The position numbers were made by a program, and so were the translations under genes. This document shows, in pieces, positions 49,850 through 62,094 of a stretch of DNA of 64,000 nt; position 1 is the stretch's first letter; every line of letters starts with the position of its first letter. The notes below the pieces were generated by a model. The model was not told the origin of the DNA. It saw only the letters and a list, made by a program, of their open reading frames with translations, and ran no database searches. Source of the DNA: Trichobilharzia szidati (Eukaryota; Platyhelminthes; Trematoda; Strigeidida; Schistosomatidae); NCBI GenBank assembly GCA_944472155.2, contig OX235273.1, positions 4,189,204-4,253,203 of the forward strand, written 5' to 3'.

Positions 49850-50060
49850 GCACCGAAATATACGAGAATTCATGGGCCAGCCGTCAGATCGGATCGCAGT
49901 TGCTCAGTGGTCTACAAGCTCACCTTGTAACTGGAAGGTCATGGGTTTCAGCCCTGTCGGTCGCGCACTGATGAAGAGTCCCAAACCGGAAGGGAACAGC
50001 TGTCCAGTAGTGTTTCAGTGGTTCTCTAACCAATGTCAGCTCATAGTGAATCTTGACCAT
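49850..50060 (+). mobile_element. SINE type d
   Basis: Head (TTGCTCAGTGGTCTACAAGC, TTGTAACTGGAAGGTC), then CACTGATGAAGAGTCCC, a damaged stem II and CAGCTGTCCAGTAGTG. Confidence 0.7.
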
Positions 50061-50259
50061 CAATCTGGGGACAAACACTTGAATAGATTATTTTGGCCTG
50101 TAACGTGATTTTCCACCTAAATGAATCCAATTCTTATAAGTGTAGCATTAGTAATGGTTCATGACGAATTCCATATAGGAATTAATTCGAATCAATGCAA
50201 AAACGGTAAATATCCCCATCCCATTAGCGATTATTGGTTAGATGTTCTAGAAAGGTAAT

Positions 50260-50530
50260 AAGAACTCGTGGTCACAGCGGGTCCATCACATCAAGTGAAA
50301 TGACTACCAATCGATGCCTCTGATTGACTATGGCACTGTGCTGCAGTTTGACAGTTAGAAATCAGAGGCCATGAGTGGTCTGGCCCCAGGGGACTAAATT
50401 GCCAACGAACTTGGTCTTGTAACCCGAAGGTTACTGGATTCGATCGTTGGTGTGCTCTTGGGTGTCTGAAGGTGAAGAGTCATGAAAAATGGACGAAACA
50501 ACTATCAAATACATACCAATGACTTTTGAA
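50260..50530 (+). mobile_element. SINE type d, decayed
   Basis: Leader AACTCGTGGTCACAGCGGG, head GGTCTTGTAACCCGAAGGTT, and GAAGAGTCATGAAAAATGGA, CGAAACAAC. Confidence 0.5.
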
Positions 50531-51390
50531 CTGATATTTCTTGGCGATGAAATCTAAACTGAGAATAATAAATTTAACAAACTGGAGTCTTTTCGTTGAA
50601 TTTCTTTTTTGTTTTCACACTTAAATCTTTATTCAGCGTGAATTAACGCTGAATAACTAACGCTCATTCATTATTACAGGGGAAGAATATACATAAATGC
50701 ATTAAAAACAAAAATGCAATCAACCAACAAAGAATTTAATCACCTATCAATCATTTCAATAATTAAAACAAACAAATAAACATGAAATGGAGAAGAAAAA
50801 AATAAAGAGTTGAACTTGTTAAATTATTTTACTGTTCTGTCAGTCATCCAATTATTTTCTCGCCCATCTTTCCCCTCTACTATTTCCCTTTTCTGTCCCT
50901 CTCTGCGTGTGTGATACCCTGCTGTATGCGAGTGGTTTATGCATTTAATCCCCTTCCTCTCTGCTCTTTCCCTACCTCTTTCTTTCTTCCTGTTCAACTC
51001 TTCTGATGTTATGATTCCGGATGAAAATTTCCACACCTGTTTATTATTATTATTGTTATTATTATTACTATTATTGATATTATTATTCCTGATAATATAG
51101 TACGCTTTCTTAATGATTTATTTTAATCTAACTCTTAATTTTCAATAGTGAAAATTTTGGCGCCAATCATAATTTAAAATGGAATGTATAATCAACTTAT
51201 GCTGTGGAAGTTAAGGTCATTTATGGTAATTATTTATGTAGTGTAACTCAGTAACTTTGCAGTAGTTATGTTTCTCTCTCTATACATATATGTGTGGATG
51301 CTAGAAAGCTGAGAAATACTTCCTATCTAAGAACATTCCGTTATTATTATCACTCAGATTTTAGGTTTTGTGGTCATTTTGACTTGTGCC
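50530..51390. other. Intergenic stretch with ATT repeats
   Basis: AT-rich, with an ATT run near 51043-51090 and a trace of the PLE terminus near 50580 (GAGTCTTTTCGTTGAATTTC). Nothing else recognised. Confidence 0.45.
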
Positions 51391-51399
51391 AGTATGGAT

Positions 51400-51650
51400 T
51401 TCTTCAGGAACTGATATTAATGAGGAAATCAGTGATGTGACCAGTAGGTTGCAGCAGGTCGGGTGTGAGGACAAATACTCGCCGAAGACATTGGCTAGCG
51501 GTTGCGCTATATCTTGAAATGGTCCTGGATTCGAACCCCAGTGGATGTGTACTGATAAAGAGTCCCAAACTAGGACGAAACAGCTGTCCAGTACTCCCAG
51601 GTTTTCTAGTGGTTCTCTAACCAATGTCAGCTCATAATGAAATCCTGTAA
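51400..51650 (+). mobile_element. SINE type d
   Basis: Head is shortened, B box GGATTCGAACCCCAG is kept. Hammerhead at 51549-51594: stem I GTACTG/CAGTAC perfect, stems II and III perfect, GAAA and GTC intact; core ATAAAGAG (C3 and G5 lost). Confidence 0.75.
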
Positions 51651-51659
51651 CAAATCAGT

Positions 51660-51790
51660 GCAAGTCAAAGAAGTGCTGGACAGCTGCCTTTTTTCTACTT
51701 TGTGAGTCTTCAGAACTATACACTAACCACCTCGAAACGGATCAAGGTTATAAGACCAGACTGTTAAGCCTTCAGATACTGAATTGGAAT
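51660..51790 (-). mobile_element. SINE type d fragment, decayed
   Basis: Inverted remnant: GTGCTGGACAGCTGCC, TGTGAGTCTTCAGAAC. Confidence 0.4.
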
Positions 51791-52975
51791 TTATTAAAAC
51801 TTTCGCAGTTCATAATATCGCTCTACCTCCAGTGAATGTCATCGATAAACATCCACTTCATCCTGACACAGCTGGGAAGATACTGCTCTTAATACATTCC
51901 ATCCTACTCCAAAGATAATATGGTGGAGATATGTGGATGATACTTTCACACACAGTGTTAAAAACAGAACATATCTCTAGCTTCTTGTTACACACCCATA
52001 AACTCACTAGTAGAGGGAATAAAATGCACATTTGAATGGGAAAATGAACAAGGAGAGTTGCCCATGATGTTAGATTGTAAAATAAAACGAATAGAAGAAG
52101 GTAAACTACACACTAGTGTTTATAAAAAACCAACGCATTCTGCTAATTGATATTCAGACTTTAATTCATCTATTATCCATAAAGGCAGGTTTAGTTAAGT
52201 GTCTAACAAACCAAGCAGTAGCACTAAGTAGTACGACAAAAAACCTAAATGATGAAATAAAACAGATAGAAGAAGTGTTGGTGTTAAATAACCAACTATC
52301 CTACAGAATTCATTAGCAAGATCGAAAAAGGCCAAAAGCAAAATAAAAATAATAGGGAAACTAGTAATGATAACATAAATAAGAGGGAATACAAGGCATC
52401 TACTGTTTTACCAAATAAGTAGGGGACATGTGAGACACTACGTAGTAGGATTCTTAATAAAAATGGAATTAGTGGCATTCAAACCTATAAACTCACTCGG
52501 GTGGGACAAGCTTTGTAGGTTCAAGAACCCTGTAGGTTGATCAAATTAGACAAAATAATATAATTTACAGAATACTTTGCAATGACTGTGAGTGTGATCG
52601 ACTACATAGGTCGAACCAGTAGATCGGAGGTAGTCAGACTGTCGGAACATAAGAATTAAGCTAAGGTTAGAATGCTTGACACCGCGAAGATAAATAATTT
52701 AAGAAAAAACAACTCAGTACTGCATTGCACTGCATGTGTTAACACATAACCACACAATAGGGTGGAAGAGCGTTAAAATTCTAAGAAGTGATATGGGTAG
52801 GTGTAGAGAGAGGGGTTGATTACTGAGTCCTCGTTTATCGAGTCTACACCCAACAGGTGCAATAGGAATGTCTCATCACTCATACTGGAAATATGGAAAA
52901 TATTACTACCAATCATAAAATCAAGATATGAGAAATAGTGGAATTATATAAACGAAGTTAGAAAGTTGTGTGAGT
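51790..52975 (+). mobile_element. PLE family 2 with YVDD motif and GIY-YIG remnants
   Basis: WWRYVDDTFT is intact near 51925-51955. Downstream come HTSVYKKPTHS-type sequence, EFISKIEKGQKQNKN, NKREYKASTVL, then the nuclease end (IDYIGRTSRSEVVRLSEHKN, NNSVLHCTAC) in shifting frames. A 5'-truncated, dead copy, split at its 3' end by a SINE. Confidence 0.8.
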
Positions 52976-53018
52976 AGTGCCTTGATATTAGGATTATGAG
53001 CAGTGATATATTGTTCTC

Positions 53019-53248
53019 AGGCGTCGGTGGCACAGCGGTTAGGACGCTCGCCGACCATGCACATGGTTTGGGGTTCAATCCCCGGCCGACGCACCCCTTT
53101 ACCTCGCTAAGCCAGATATAATGCTGGTGAAGAGGAAAGGTTGGGCATGAGGCTAGCAACCCCATCCTGTAAAATAAACACTGTTACAAAAACTTCAAGC
53201 CACTAGCTTGAGGCCCTATGTTCCACTGGGAACGTGAAGGAAAAAAAA
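53019..53248 (+). mobile_element. SINE type b, complete, with target duplication
   Basis: Head GCGTCGGTGGCACAGCGG with closing CCGACGC (7 perfect pairs) and B box GGGGTTCAATCCCC. Body CTTTACCTCGCTAAGCCAG, GGTTGGGCATGAGGCTAGC, end GGCCCTATGTTCCACTGGG, AACGTGAAGG and poly-A. ATTGTTCTC flanks both sides (53010-53018, 53249-53257). It sits in the 3' region of the family 2 PLE. Confidence 0.88.
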
Positions 53249-53754
53249 ATTGTTCTCGAAACATCATGAGTAAATATTACTGTATAACGTTGTGAAACTT
53301 TATCAAAATAAATTTTACCCATAATGGAATCATACTCTACCACAGTGCACAAGTTCTATTCATATATCAATGACATAGTGGACCCTACTGACAACCATTT
53401 CTTATTAGAACTGCATGACGTCCATCTAGTAAGCACTAATGATCTGACATTTGATGATCAGATCTCGTGTTTTGTGACACACTCCTAGTGAAAAGATATT
53501 GACCAGGGGAATACAACTGTCATTCGGTACTGTTTCAACCAAATTAACTGATCATCTTGGCGATAAACATTCTTAAATATCATTTCATAACTTCTTGTAT
53601 GACTATAGCTTTACTGTCACCATGCATAATCACATCATAGCTTCCACTACCCAATATTGAGATATTATTATGTGCTGTTTATTTTCCCTTCTACTTTTTG
53701 GTATTTTTTCGTAGTTTTTAAAATCACTGTGTTTTTTGTGTTTAATTGTATGGA

Positions 53755-53845
53755 GGATTTCATCATGAGCTGACATCAGTTAGAGAACCACTGGAAAACC
53801 TGGGAGTACTGGACAGCTGTTTCGTCCTAGTTTGGGACTCTTTTT
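53755..53845 (-). mobile_element. SINE type d, truncated
   Basis: 3' end (TTTCATCATGAGCTGACATC) through half the hammerhead (AGCTGTTTCGTCCTAGTTTG), stopping at GACTC. Confidence 0.65.
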
Positions 53846-53909
53846 TGTGTTTGTTTTTCTTGCTGTTGCTGTCTTTATATTTATTTTTTTTGAAAATGCT
53901 CCTTTTAAA

Positions 53910-54010
53910 CGTTGGATAAAATTAGATGCAAATATTGTAGATATCTGCATAAAATTCCACACTGTACCACTAGTACTGTTTCTGGAATAAAGCAAATTAT
54001 TATTATTATT
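53910..54010 (+). repeat. SINE a-like 3' tail
   Basis: AAAATTCCACACTGTACCAC, GTACTGTTTCTGGAATAAAG, then ATT repeats. Related to the tails at 11530-11607 and 63560-63440, and to the SINE a body. Confidence 0.5.
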
Positions 54011-54349
54011 TGTCTGTTTCAGATCTCAAGCATATTGAAGCAATGCAGAGAAACTTTATCAAGGAAATTTATGTGAATGTGTAGCGGAAAACCTTCGACT
54101 TAAGGGTGTTAAAATGTCTGGTGGAGTAACTGCTAGGCTTTGAGTTCTGAATTTCATAGCTTGTTGGAATTCATAATGTTTCCGGTTTTACTTTGACATC
54201 TCTCAGAAATTCGATAGCAAGCCTCTACATGAGATAGTCTAGGTTTTGTCAGAATGTTGTTAATTTAGTGCATGGTGACGACTGAAGGTGAAATTAAAAC
54301 CTGAGCCACGTCAGGATCTACCAACTGACGTTTAAGATCCTAAACTATC

Positions 54350-54914
54350 TCAGATAATACATCAGAGAACCTAAATAATGAAATGAAACATACGGCAGAA
54401 GTAGTGTTGGGGCTAAATAACTATCCAGTAAATTTCAAGAGGGAATTTAAGGCGTCTAAAGTTTTATCGTATAAGGAAGGGATATTTGAAAACCGGCGTA
54501 GGTTTTTAAATAAAGCAGGAATCAGGCGGTGGTGGGGCAACCTCTATGCACTAAAGGACACCATTGATCCAATTAGAGAAAATAATTTAATCTAGAAAAT
54601 GCCTTGCAGTGACCATGAGGTCAGTCACAAAGGTCAAACTAGTAGATCAGGGGAAGTCAGATTGTCAGAACATAAGAATCTAGTTAGGTGTAGAATGACT
54701 GAACCCACAAAGGTGCGTATTTCAGAGAAAAACTCAGAAGATGCATTACCACACAAGCTCACCATGAGGTGTGGCATAACTACAGTGTAAAAATTATTAA
54801 AGATAGATGGAAGACGAGGGTGATCACTAAATCTTTGTTCATTGAATCTACACCTATCATGCTCAATAGGAATAATCCAAATGAACACGAATACCAGAGA
54901 TAAGGAAAATATTA
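54350..54914 (+). mobile_element. PLE family 2, GIY-YIG end, interrupted by a LINE
   Basis: Frames LNNYPVNFKREFKASKVLSY, RRFLNKAGIRRWWGN, LYALKDTIDPIRENN, then SHKGQTSRSGEVRLSEHKNL and TEPTKVRISEKN. It is cut by a LINE after GGAAAATATTA and resumes at 56220. Confidence 0.75.
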
Positions 54915-56219
54915 TTATTAATTACTGTTTCCTTTAGTTCCTAGAGGAACATAAGGATTCAGCCACATGTCCTCATTGCGTTCGATTCTCGCCACCCTCA
55001 ACGTTTTCAGCTGACACTACGTCTGCCCACATGATTTCATTCCCTCTTCACATGATCTCCTCCATGTCGCCCTCGGGATGATGACCAACTCACAGCTTCC
55101 CATTCGGGTTCCACTCAAGCTATGACCTGTTATGTGATGTCACTTAGTGGTTTGTCTTCTTAGGGTATGTCCAATTCACATCCATTTCTTCCTGTATATT
55201 TCTTGCACAGTCGGTTCCTGCTAGGTTGGTTCGTTCAATGCCAGAGATCCCTGTTACTGATCAATTCTGGCCGACCATCTGATCTTGAATAGTATTGAGC
55301 GAAGACAGGTGTTGATGAAGGTCTGTAGTTTGTTCGAAGTGCTCTTCATGATGCAGTGGCAAGTCTCTGATCCACATAGTAAGCAGCACTGACTTCATAT
55401 TGGAGTTGAAAATCCGGATCTTATTTTCATTTTCATCCTGAGTGCTGTTTATCTCCACACAGACTTGAGAGAAATGAAAAATTACCTTGCTTTCGCGATC
55501 CTCGCTGTTTTAATATCCTCATCAGTTCCACCCGCCTTTAGTTGAAACGATGCTTCCCAGGATGGTAGGTAGGTAGAAGAGGTTGCTTCTTTCAGATTCA
55601 GTTTCTTCGATTCATGCTGGCTGATTGTAGTCTGTTGTTCTTGTTGGTGGTGTCGCTGTTGGCCAGGAATCGTCATCACCACATCCGTCTTCTCTTTGTT
55701 CACCGGAAGTCCTATTTCTGATGCTTTTTCTATCGCCAACTTGTTGCTTTTCACTTGCATATCTTCCAGTTTGTGTGAAATCAGGCTTAAATCATCGGCG
55801 AAGTTCAGATTCTCTAAGTTGTTTGTGTGGATCCATTTTATTTCTGCTTCCTCGCTGTCTACTGTCTGTTGCATTATCCAGTCTACCACAATCAGGAAAA
55901 TCACTGGTGATAGTAGGCAGCCAGCTTGTCTTAGTCCCATCTCCACTTCGAAGGATTCCTTGAGTTTCCTGTTGTGGATTACTTGACACGCAGCCTTGTC
56001 ATACAACTGTTGAATGAGATTTTTTAATTGTTGGCGAAGTAGTTTCCAAATCACCTCTCAGTCGACACTGTTGAAAGCCTTTTCAAAGTCAATGAAGTTA
56101 AGATAGAGAGCTGACTGCCATTCCAGGCTCTGTTCAATCATGATACGTAGTGATGCGATTTGATCGATGCATGAATTGTTCCTCCTGAATCTAGCCTGTT
56201 CTGGTCGAAGTAGCTGGCT
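54915..56219 (-). mobile_element. LINE with RT motifs inserted in a PLE
   Basis: The longest LINE copy before 59925. Minus strand reads ARFRRNNSCIDQIASLRIMI, LYLNFIDFEKAFNSVD (RT motif A region), MGLRQAGCLLSPVIFLIVVD, LNFADDLSLISHKLEDMQVK (FADD catalytic motif), then the degraded C-terminus and an ATT-rich tail. GGAAAATATTA flanks it (54904-54914 and 56220-56230): an 11-bp duplication of PLE sequence. An in-frame stop sits near 56056. Confidence 0.88.
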
Positions 56220-56400
56220 GGAAAATATTACTACCAGTAAAATAACGATGTTAGAAAGTTGTGTCATTGCCTCGATATGATAATAAGCAATTAATTGTAG
56301 TCAAAACTACATCAGTAAATAACACCGTATCACTGTGTGCTTTTATCAAATAGATTTACATTCAGATTATGCGTTATTTATTGATTTAGATTAATTTCAC
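56220..56400 (+). mobile_element. PLE family 2, continuation after the LINE
   Basis: GGAAAATATTACTACCAGTA and CGTATCACTGTGTGCTTTT match the 3' region at 52890 and 30390. Confidence 0.65.
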
Positions 56401-56404
56401 TAGA

Positions 56405-56495
56405 TGGCTGGTTTTTACTGATGAGGAGTCTCAAAATAGGGCGAAGCAGCTGTCTAGTGTTCTATGATTTTCAATGATCTTTCCAAGCGATTTTG
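56405..56495 (+). mobile_element. SINE type d hammerhead relic
   Basis: TACTGATGAGGAGTCTCAAA, ATAGGGCGAAGCAGCTGTC, TAGTGTTC: layout retained, GAAA is GAAG. Confidence 0.5.
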
Positions 56496-56779
56496 ATTCG
56501 TAGAGAAATCGAACAAATGAAAATCTACTCTTAGACTGATTTGATTATTTGTTTTTGTTTCTTTCTAACTCAATATGAGTACGACTGACAAGAGAGAAGG
56601 AAAACTTAGCTAGACAGTTAGTGTGATGGCAAACACATCATTGATTCACATGACGACTAGGCGTTACTCGTTATGACTGCACTGAAATGCTGACCTTGTC
56701 AACAGTTAGGTATCTTAGTTACCACTACTGTGAAGCTTCGGCTGTCGTTGGTTCGAATCCAAACCCAGATTTTCATTCT

Positions 56780-57525
56780 ATGCATTCAAACAGAGGTAAT
56801 GAAGATTCCTGGGCAAGAACAACAACAACAGACAACGATCAGCATAAATGGAAGGAACCTGAAAGAAACAACCTCCTTTACCTACCGACCTGGGAAGCAT
56901 CGTTTCAACTACAGGCAAACGGAACTGACGAGGATATCAAAGCAAGAATCGGAAAAGCAAGACAAGCTTTCATTACTCTCAAGTCTGTGTGGAGGTCAAC
57001 AGCACTCAGCATGAAAATGAAAATAATATCCGGATTTTCAACTCCAATGTGAAGTCAGTGCTACTATACGGATCAGAGACTTGGCGCGTCATAAAGAGCA
57101 TCTCAAACGAACTACAGACCTTCATTAACAGTTGTCTTCGCTCAATACTCAAGATCAGATGGCTGACCAGAAAAGATTAGCAACAGAGATCTCTGTCAGT
57201 GAGCGAACCAACTCAGCAGGAACCGACTGTGCAAGAAATATGCAGGAAGAAATGGAGGTGGACTGGCTATACTCTAAGAAAACAAACCATAAAGTGAGTG
57301 ACATCACACGTTAGGCCATAGGTCGAGTGGAATTCGAAAGGGAAGCGGCGAGTTGGTCGTCAGTGCGAGGTTGACATGGAGAAGATCATGTGAAGAGGAA
57401 ATGAAAATGTGTGGGCAGACTTGGAGCCAGGTGAAAACGTTGGCAGAGAACCGAACGCAATGGAGACGCACGGCTGAAGCCCTATGTTCCTCTAGGAATT
57501 GAAGGAAACAATAATAATAATAAAT
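56780..57525 (+). mobile_element. 5'-truncated LINE with (AAT)n tail
   Basis: Frames EVMKIPGQEQQQQTTISING, RNLKETTSFTY, DEDIKARIGKARQAFITLKS, SVLLYGSETWRVIKSISNEL, INSCLRSILKIRW, ending GAAGCCCTATGTTCCTCTAG and AAT repeats. ATTCAA on both sides may be a short target duplication. Confidence 0.85.
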
Positions 57526-57539
57526 TCAATCGACAGCGC

Positions 57540-58903
57540 AGCCTACCAGTCAAAGACACTGACTATTTCAGCCAGTCTCGTGCATAAAGAAGAGGACAAT
57601 AAAAATCAAAAAAATTTCTCCCTCCACTTATGAAACAAAAATAAAAATCAGTATTTTACAAAAATAAAAACAAAGTTTGTTTCCTTGGTTAAAAAAACAA
57701 ACTTTTTTAAATGCTCAATGTTTCATAAACTTTGGACAATTGAAATAATCAGGACACTACCTGTCATTCACCCATTAATTATTATTACTATTATTACTAG
57801 TATACTCAGTAGAACTGTTTTTCTTTTTTAAAAATTCCATCTAACACTGATGAGTAAGTCACATTGAACAATGAATTATCATTAGGCGTTATAATTCTTC
57901 CTCCTGTTTTACTTATTCATTTTAAAAAAGGGTTATGATTGTATCTGTTCAATTAATTGTTCAAGTGTTCAATAGTTCATTTTGATTCATTAAAACAAAT
58001 TAAATAAACAAATAAACAAATACATAATACTCATATTTCAATCTAGGAATAATGATACATGAGAAAATAAGGATATACAAGTATTATTATTATTATTATT
58101 GCAGCAATAATTAGCTCATAACCACTTAGATAGAGATGATGGGTCATAAGTTCAACTTTTCAATCATCTACTGACTTCCGTCTGGAATATACCCTTTTCC
58201 TGTTATTAGTGTATACAGTTTGTAAAAGATTAGGGGAGTTGTATTCAGTGTATAGACAAATAAAGATTATAAATTTGAGAAAACAACAATAACAATGGGG
58301 TTATGAGTTATGAATATAGCTAAAAACATCTGCTATAAACGTTCAGTAGTGGTGGCTGTAGGCGAATACAGGCATGTTCTTCCAGTGAATCATAATGTTT
58401 ACAAATGATGAGCGTTCACAATCATATTGTTAGTGAGGGAGATATGCCTACAGAGAGTACCCCCCTGCTGATAATAAACTGACTTTAAAGTCTGATTCCC
58501 TGAATGCCTCCTAGATGACTTCATTCTTTGAATAAAGAAGCAGATGTTAGGCTGAATCTTAAACAAATAAGTATCGGCTGTGAATGGAGAGAATAACTCA
58601 GAGAATCCTGGTACAGAAGTCTATTATTAAGGATGTGGGGGAGGATGGAGCAGACAGACAGTAGTGATAACATACGCATATATCAGCTATACATTGAAAC
58701 TTTAATATTTCAGACCTTCTTTGTTCTCTTCATTGTTTGTTTTCTATTTGTTGACTCATAATTTTTTTCTATTGGTCTTGTTTGTTCCAGCATTCAGGAT
58801 TTTGCAGAAGATATCAGACAATAAGCCAATTACAAATAATCCTGATTAGTATTATTATTGTCATTATTAATCACTCCTAAGTTTTCTAATTCTCCCACTC
58901 TCT
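57540..58903. other. Intergenic stretch without recognised features
   Basis: AT-rich with short ATT runs near 57780 and 58085. No open frame of interest, no repeat recognised: the longest such stretch in the distal half. Confidence 0.5.
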
Positions 58904-58914
58904 CTGTTTATTAT

Positions 58915-59906
58915 TATTATTGTTTCCTTTAATTCCTACAGGAACATAGGGCTTCAGCCGTGCGTCTCCATGGAGTTCGCTTCTCTGCTAGAGTTTTCAC
59001 CTGGCTCCAATTCTGTCCACACGTTTTCATCTCCGCTTCACATGACCTCCTCCAAGTCACCCTCACACTGACGACCAACTCGCCACTGCCCTTTCGGGTT
59101 CCACTCGAGCAATGGCTTGTCTAGTGATGTCACATGATGCATTGTTTCCTCAGAGTATGGCCAATCCATCTCCATTTATTCCTGCATATTTGTTTCGCAA
59201 TCGGTTCCTGCTGAGTTGGTTCGCTCATCGCCAGAGATCTCTGTTGCTGATCTTTTCTGACCGGTCATCTGATCTTGAGTATTGAGCGAAGACAACTGTT
59301 AATGCAGGTCTGTAGTTTGTTTGAGATGCTCTTTATGACGCGCAGTGCAAGTCTCTGATCCGTATAGTGAGTAGCACTGACTGACTTCACATTGGAGTTG
59401 AAAATCCGGATGTTATTTTTGATGCTGAGTGCTGTTGACCTCCACACAGATTTGAGAGTAGTGAAAGCTTGTCTTTCTTTTCCGATTCTCGCTGCTTTGA
59501 TATCCTCGTCAGTTCCGCCTATAGTTGAAACGATGCTTCCCGGGTAGGTGAGTGGGTAAAGGAGGTTGTTTCTTTCAGGTTCCTTCCATTTATGCTGATT
59601 GTTGTCTGTTGTTGTTGTTGCTGTTGGTGGTGTTGGCCAGGAATCTTCATCACCTCTGTTTTCTCTATGTTCACCTGAAGTCCTATCTTCTCTGGATGCT
59701 TCTTTGGTCAACTTGTTGCTTTTCACATGCATATCTTCCAGTTTGTGTGAAATCAGACATATATCATCGGAAAAGTCCAGATCCTCTAAGTTTTTTGAGT
59801 GGGTCCATTCAATGCCTGTTTCCTCGCTGCCTGCCGCTGTCCTTCGCACTATCCAGCCTACTGCAATCAGGAAAATCATTGGCGATGGTAGGCAGCCTCG
59901 ATTTTC
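58915..59906 (-). mobile_element. 5'-truncated LINE with (AAT)n tail
   Basis: Minus-strand frame LPSPMIFLIAVGWIVRRTAA, EDLDFSDDICLISHKLEDMH (FADD changed to FSDD), SREDRTSGEHRENRGDEDSW, IGGTDEDIKAARIGKERQAF, then a C-terminus with shifts. CTGTTTATTAT at 58904-58914 and 59907-59917 is the target duplication. Confidence 0.85.
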
Positions 59907-59924
59907 CTGTTTATTATAGTGACT

Positions 59925-61415
59925 TATTATTATTCCCCTGGATTCCGAGTGCAACATCATAGGGCTTCAAAAATGCATCTTCACTTTGTTCTGTTTCCTG
60001 ATATCCTCTTCAGCCTACCCGCCCCCCCGATTGATCACAATCTCTCATCTCCTCCTCCCCAACACATGACCTCCTCCATGTCACCCTCACCCTGAAGACC
60101 CATTTGCTGTTTACCATTAGGATTCCACTGGAACAATGGCTTGCATTGAGCGCGATGTAATACGATGGCATCCTCAACGTATGCCTAATCGATCTCCAAA
60201 TTCGCCTACATATTTGTTGAACAATCGGCTGTTGGTTGATTTGTTCCCAGACAGAGTTTATTGCTGCTAATTCTTTCTGACTGGTCAGCTGGTCATTTGA
60301 TCTTCAGTAAGCGGCCAACGAAGGCAGATTTTGTTAAAAGTCTTTAACTTGTTGGAAATGCTTTAATTGACACGCAGTGCAAGTTCCCGACCCGTATAGG
60401 AGGAGTGACTGACTAACTTCCCATTGGTGTTGAACATGATCCGAATCTTGTTCTTTATGCTGACTGGCTGAGTGATTGCATAAGATTTCTAAACTAGTTT
60501 CAGGTTGATGAAGGCGTATCTTGCATTTCTGATCCTGACTGATTTTGACATCTTCATCGTTCCGCTGGCTGTGATTGAAACCGTGCTTCCTGGCTGGATA
60601 AGTGAAGGAAGTAACCTCTGTTAAATCTCTCACGTTGAATGGTGACTGGTGCTGGTTTTCGCAGTTGCTGTTGGTTGGTTAGTTGGTTATCTTCACTACC
60701 TCCGTCTTCTCTATGTTCACTTGGAGTCCTGTATTAAATACCTGTCTCCGCTGCCAGTTTGTTTGTTTGTTTTCGACTGCAAATCTCCGAGTTTGTTTGG
60801 CATTAGACATAAATCATCCAGGCGCGAAATTCAGATCTTCCAGAGTTTTCTTATCAGTTTTTTTCCTTCACGTTCCAGTGGAACATGGGGCTTCAAGCTA
60901 GAGGCTTGAAGTTTCTGTAGCAGTGTTTATTTTTACAGGATGGGGTTGCTAGCCTCATGCCCAACCTTTCCTCTTTACCGGCTTTTTTTATTACTGGTTT
61001 GGCGAGGTAAAGGAGTGCGTCGGTCGGGGATCGAACCCCAGACCATGTGCATGGTCGGCAAGTGTCCTAACCACTGTGCCACCGATGCACAGTCGTCCAG
61101 CGTATTCCTGACTCCTCGCCCTCATCAATCTGAGGCATAATCCAGTCCACTACAATTAAGAATATCATTGGCGATAATAGACTGAAAGCCTTGTCTTACT
61201 CCTGTATGCACTTCGAACGCGTCACTGAGTTTCCTGTTTCGGATTACTTGACACATGGCATTGTCATATAGCCAGCTGTTGAATGAGGTTGACAAAGACT
61301 TGATGGACGCCGTAGTGTTGAAGTAGTTTCCAAATTACTACTCGGTTAACGCTGCTCTGTCGAAGGCCTTTCACATTGGTCAATTAAAATGAGGTAGAGT
61401 TTTGATTGTCATTCT
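59925..61415 (-). mobile_element. Older copy of the (AAT)n-tailed LINE, split by a SINE
   Basis: Follows the same map as 54915-56219 (tail, RWRWIG-type region near 60190, GSIVSTT-type region, then beyond the SINE the RT region near 61140-61390) but with many indels and stops. Confidence 0.7.
60847..61087 (-). mobile_element. SINE type b inside a LINE
   Basis: Minus strand: GCATCGGTGGCACAGTGG, B box GGGGTTCGATCCCCG, body CTTTACCTCGCCAAACCAG, GGTTGGGCATGAGGCTAGC, end CATGTTCCACTGGAACGTGA and poly-A. No clear duplication seen. Confidence 0.85.
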
Positions 61416-61436
61416 ATTAATCTATTTATTAATCAT

Positions 61437-61640
61437 CTACCCTGTTGAGCCTGAACGTGATCGGTTGTTTTTATGTGTTTTGACGGTCACCAGGAGAGAA
61501 GTCTAATAAACTCGTGGAGAAATCTGAAAGCTCACTTCAATATATATTGAAGAATGCGCTGAAGATGTTGCCTAGTAGAGTAGGGCAAATGAAAGCTTCG
61601 CAAATTAACTATCCAGCCAGCTGAGAGAACACAACCACAT
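61437..61640 (+). mobile_element. PLE family 3 3' end
   Basis: ACTCGTGGAGAAATCTGAAA, GCGCTGAAGATGTTGCC, TGAAAGCTTCGCAAATT and GAGAACACAACCACATC match 5800-5940. Confidence 0.75.
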
Positions 61641-62090
61641 CAAAATCCAAAAGTTAGGCAAATTGATTCTATGGAATTATTTCTTTTCTAAGGTGTTCTT
61701 TTCTCCTAAAATAGTTTATCTGCTTCTATTGAATTTGTGTAAGAATTTCAGTCGAATGAATCCATTTTGGGATATTGTTATACAACTTGACAGGTTTTCA
61801 AATCCCTACAAACTGGGTGGTATTTCACCAAAGGTGGTGTAGTCCTACAATAAAAGAAAAGTAATAACTATTTATTGTTTTTATTGTTTACCTCATTTAA
61901 CTAATTTTCTTCTACTTTCTAACTCTTCCTCTGAAAAATGAAGAAACAAGGAATGTATTAGTGTAGGACACTGCTGTAAATCTAAAGTATCCCTCAGTTA
62001 ACCACTAGTAATTACGATAATCCCGGTAATAATATATATTAAAACGAAGATAAATAAACTTTGGCGCCCACAGAACAACGAAGTAATTCA
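61640..62090. other. Intergenic stretch, nothing recognised
   Basis: AT-rich; no element assigned. Confidence 0.4.
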
Positions 62091-62094
62091 CTTG

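Noticed and set aside
53019..53095. tRNA-like sequence that could be annotated as a tRNA gene
   Set aside because: The acceptor and T arms pair well, but the anticodon arm does not form a regular 5-bp stem with a 7-base loop, and the same head recurs with SINE bodies and target duplications. It is a SINE head.
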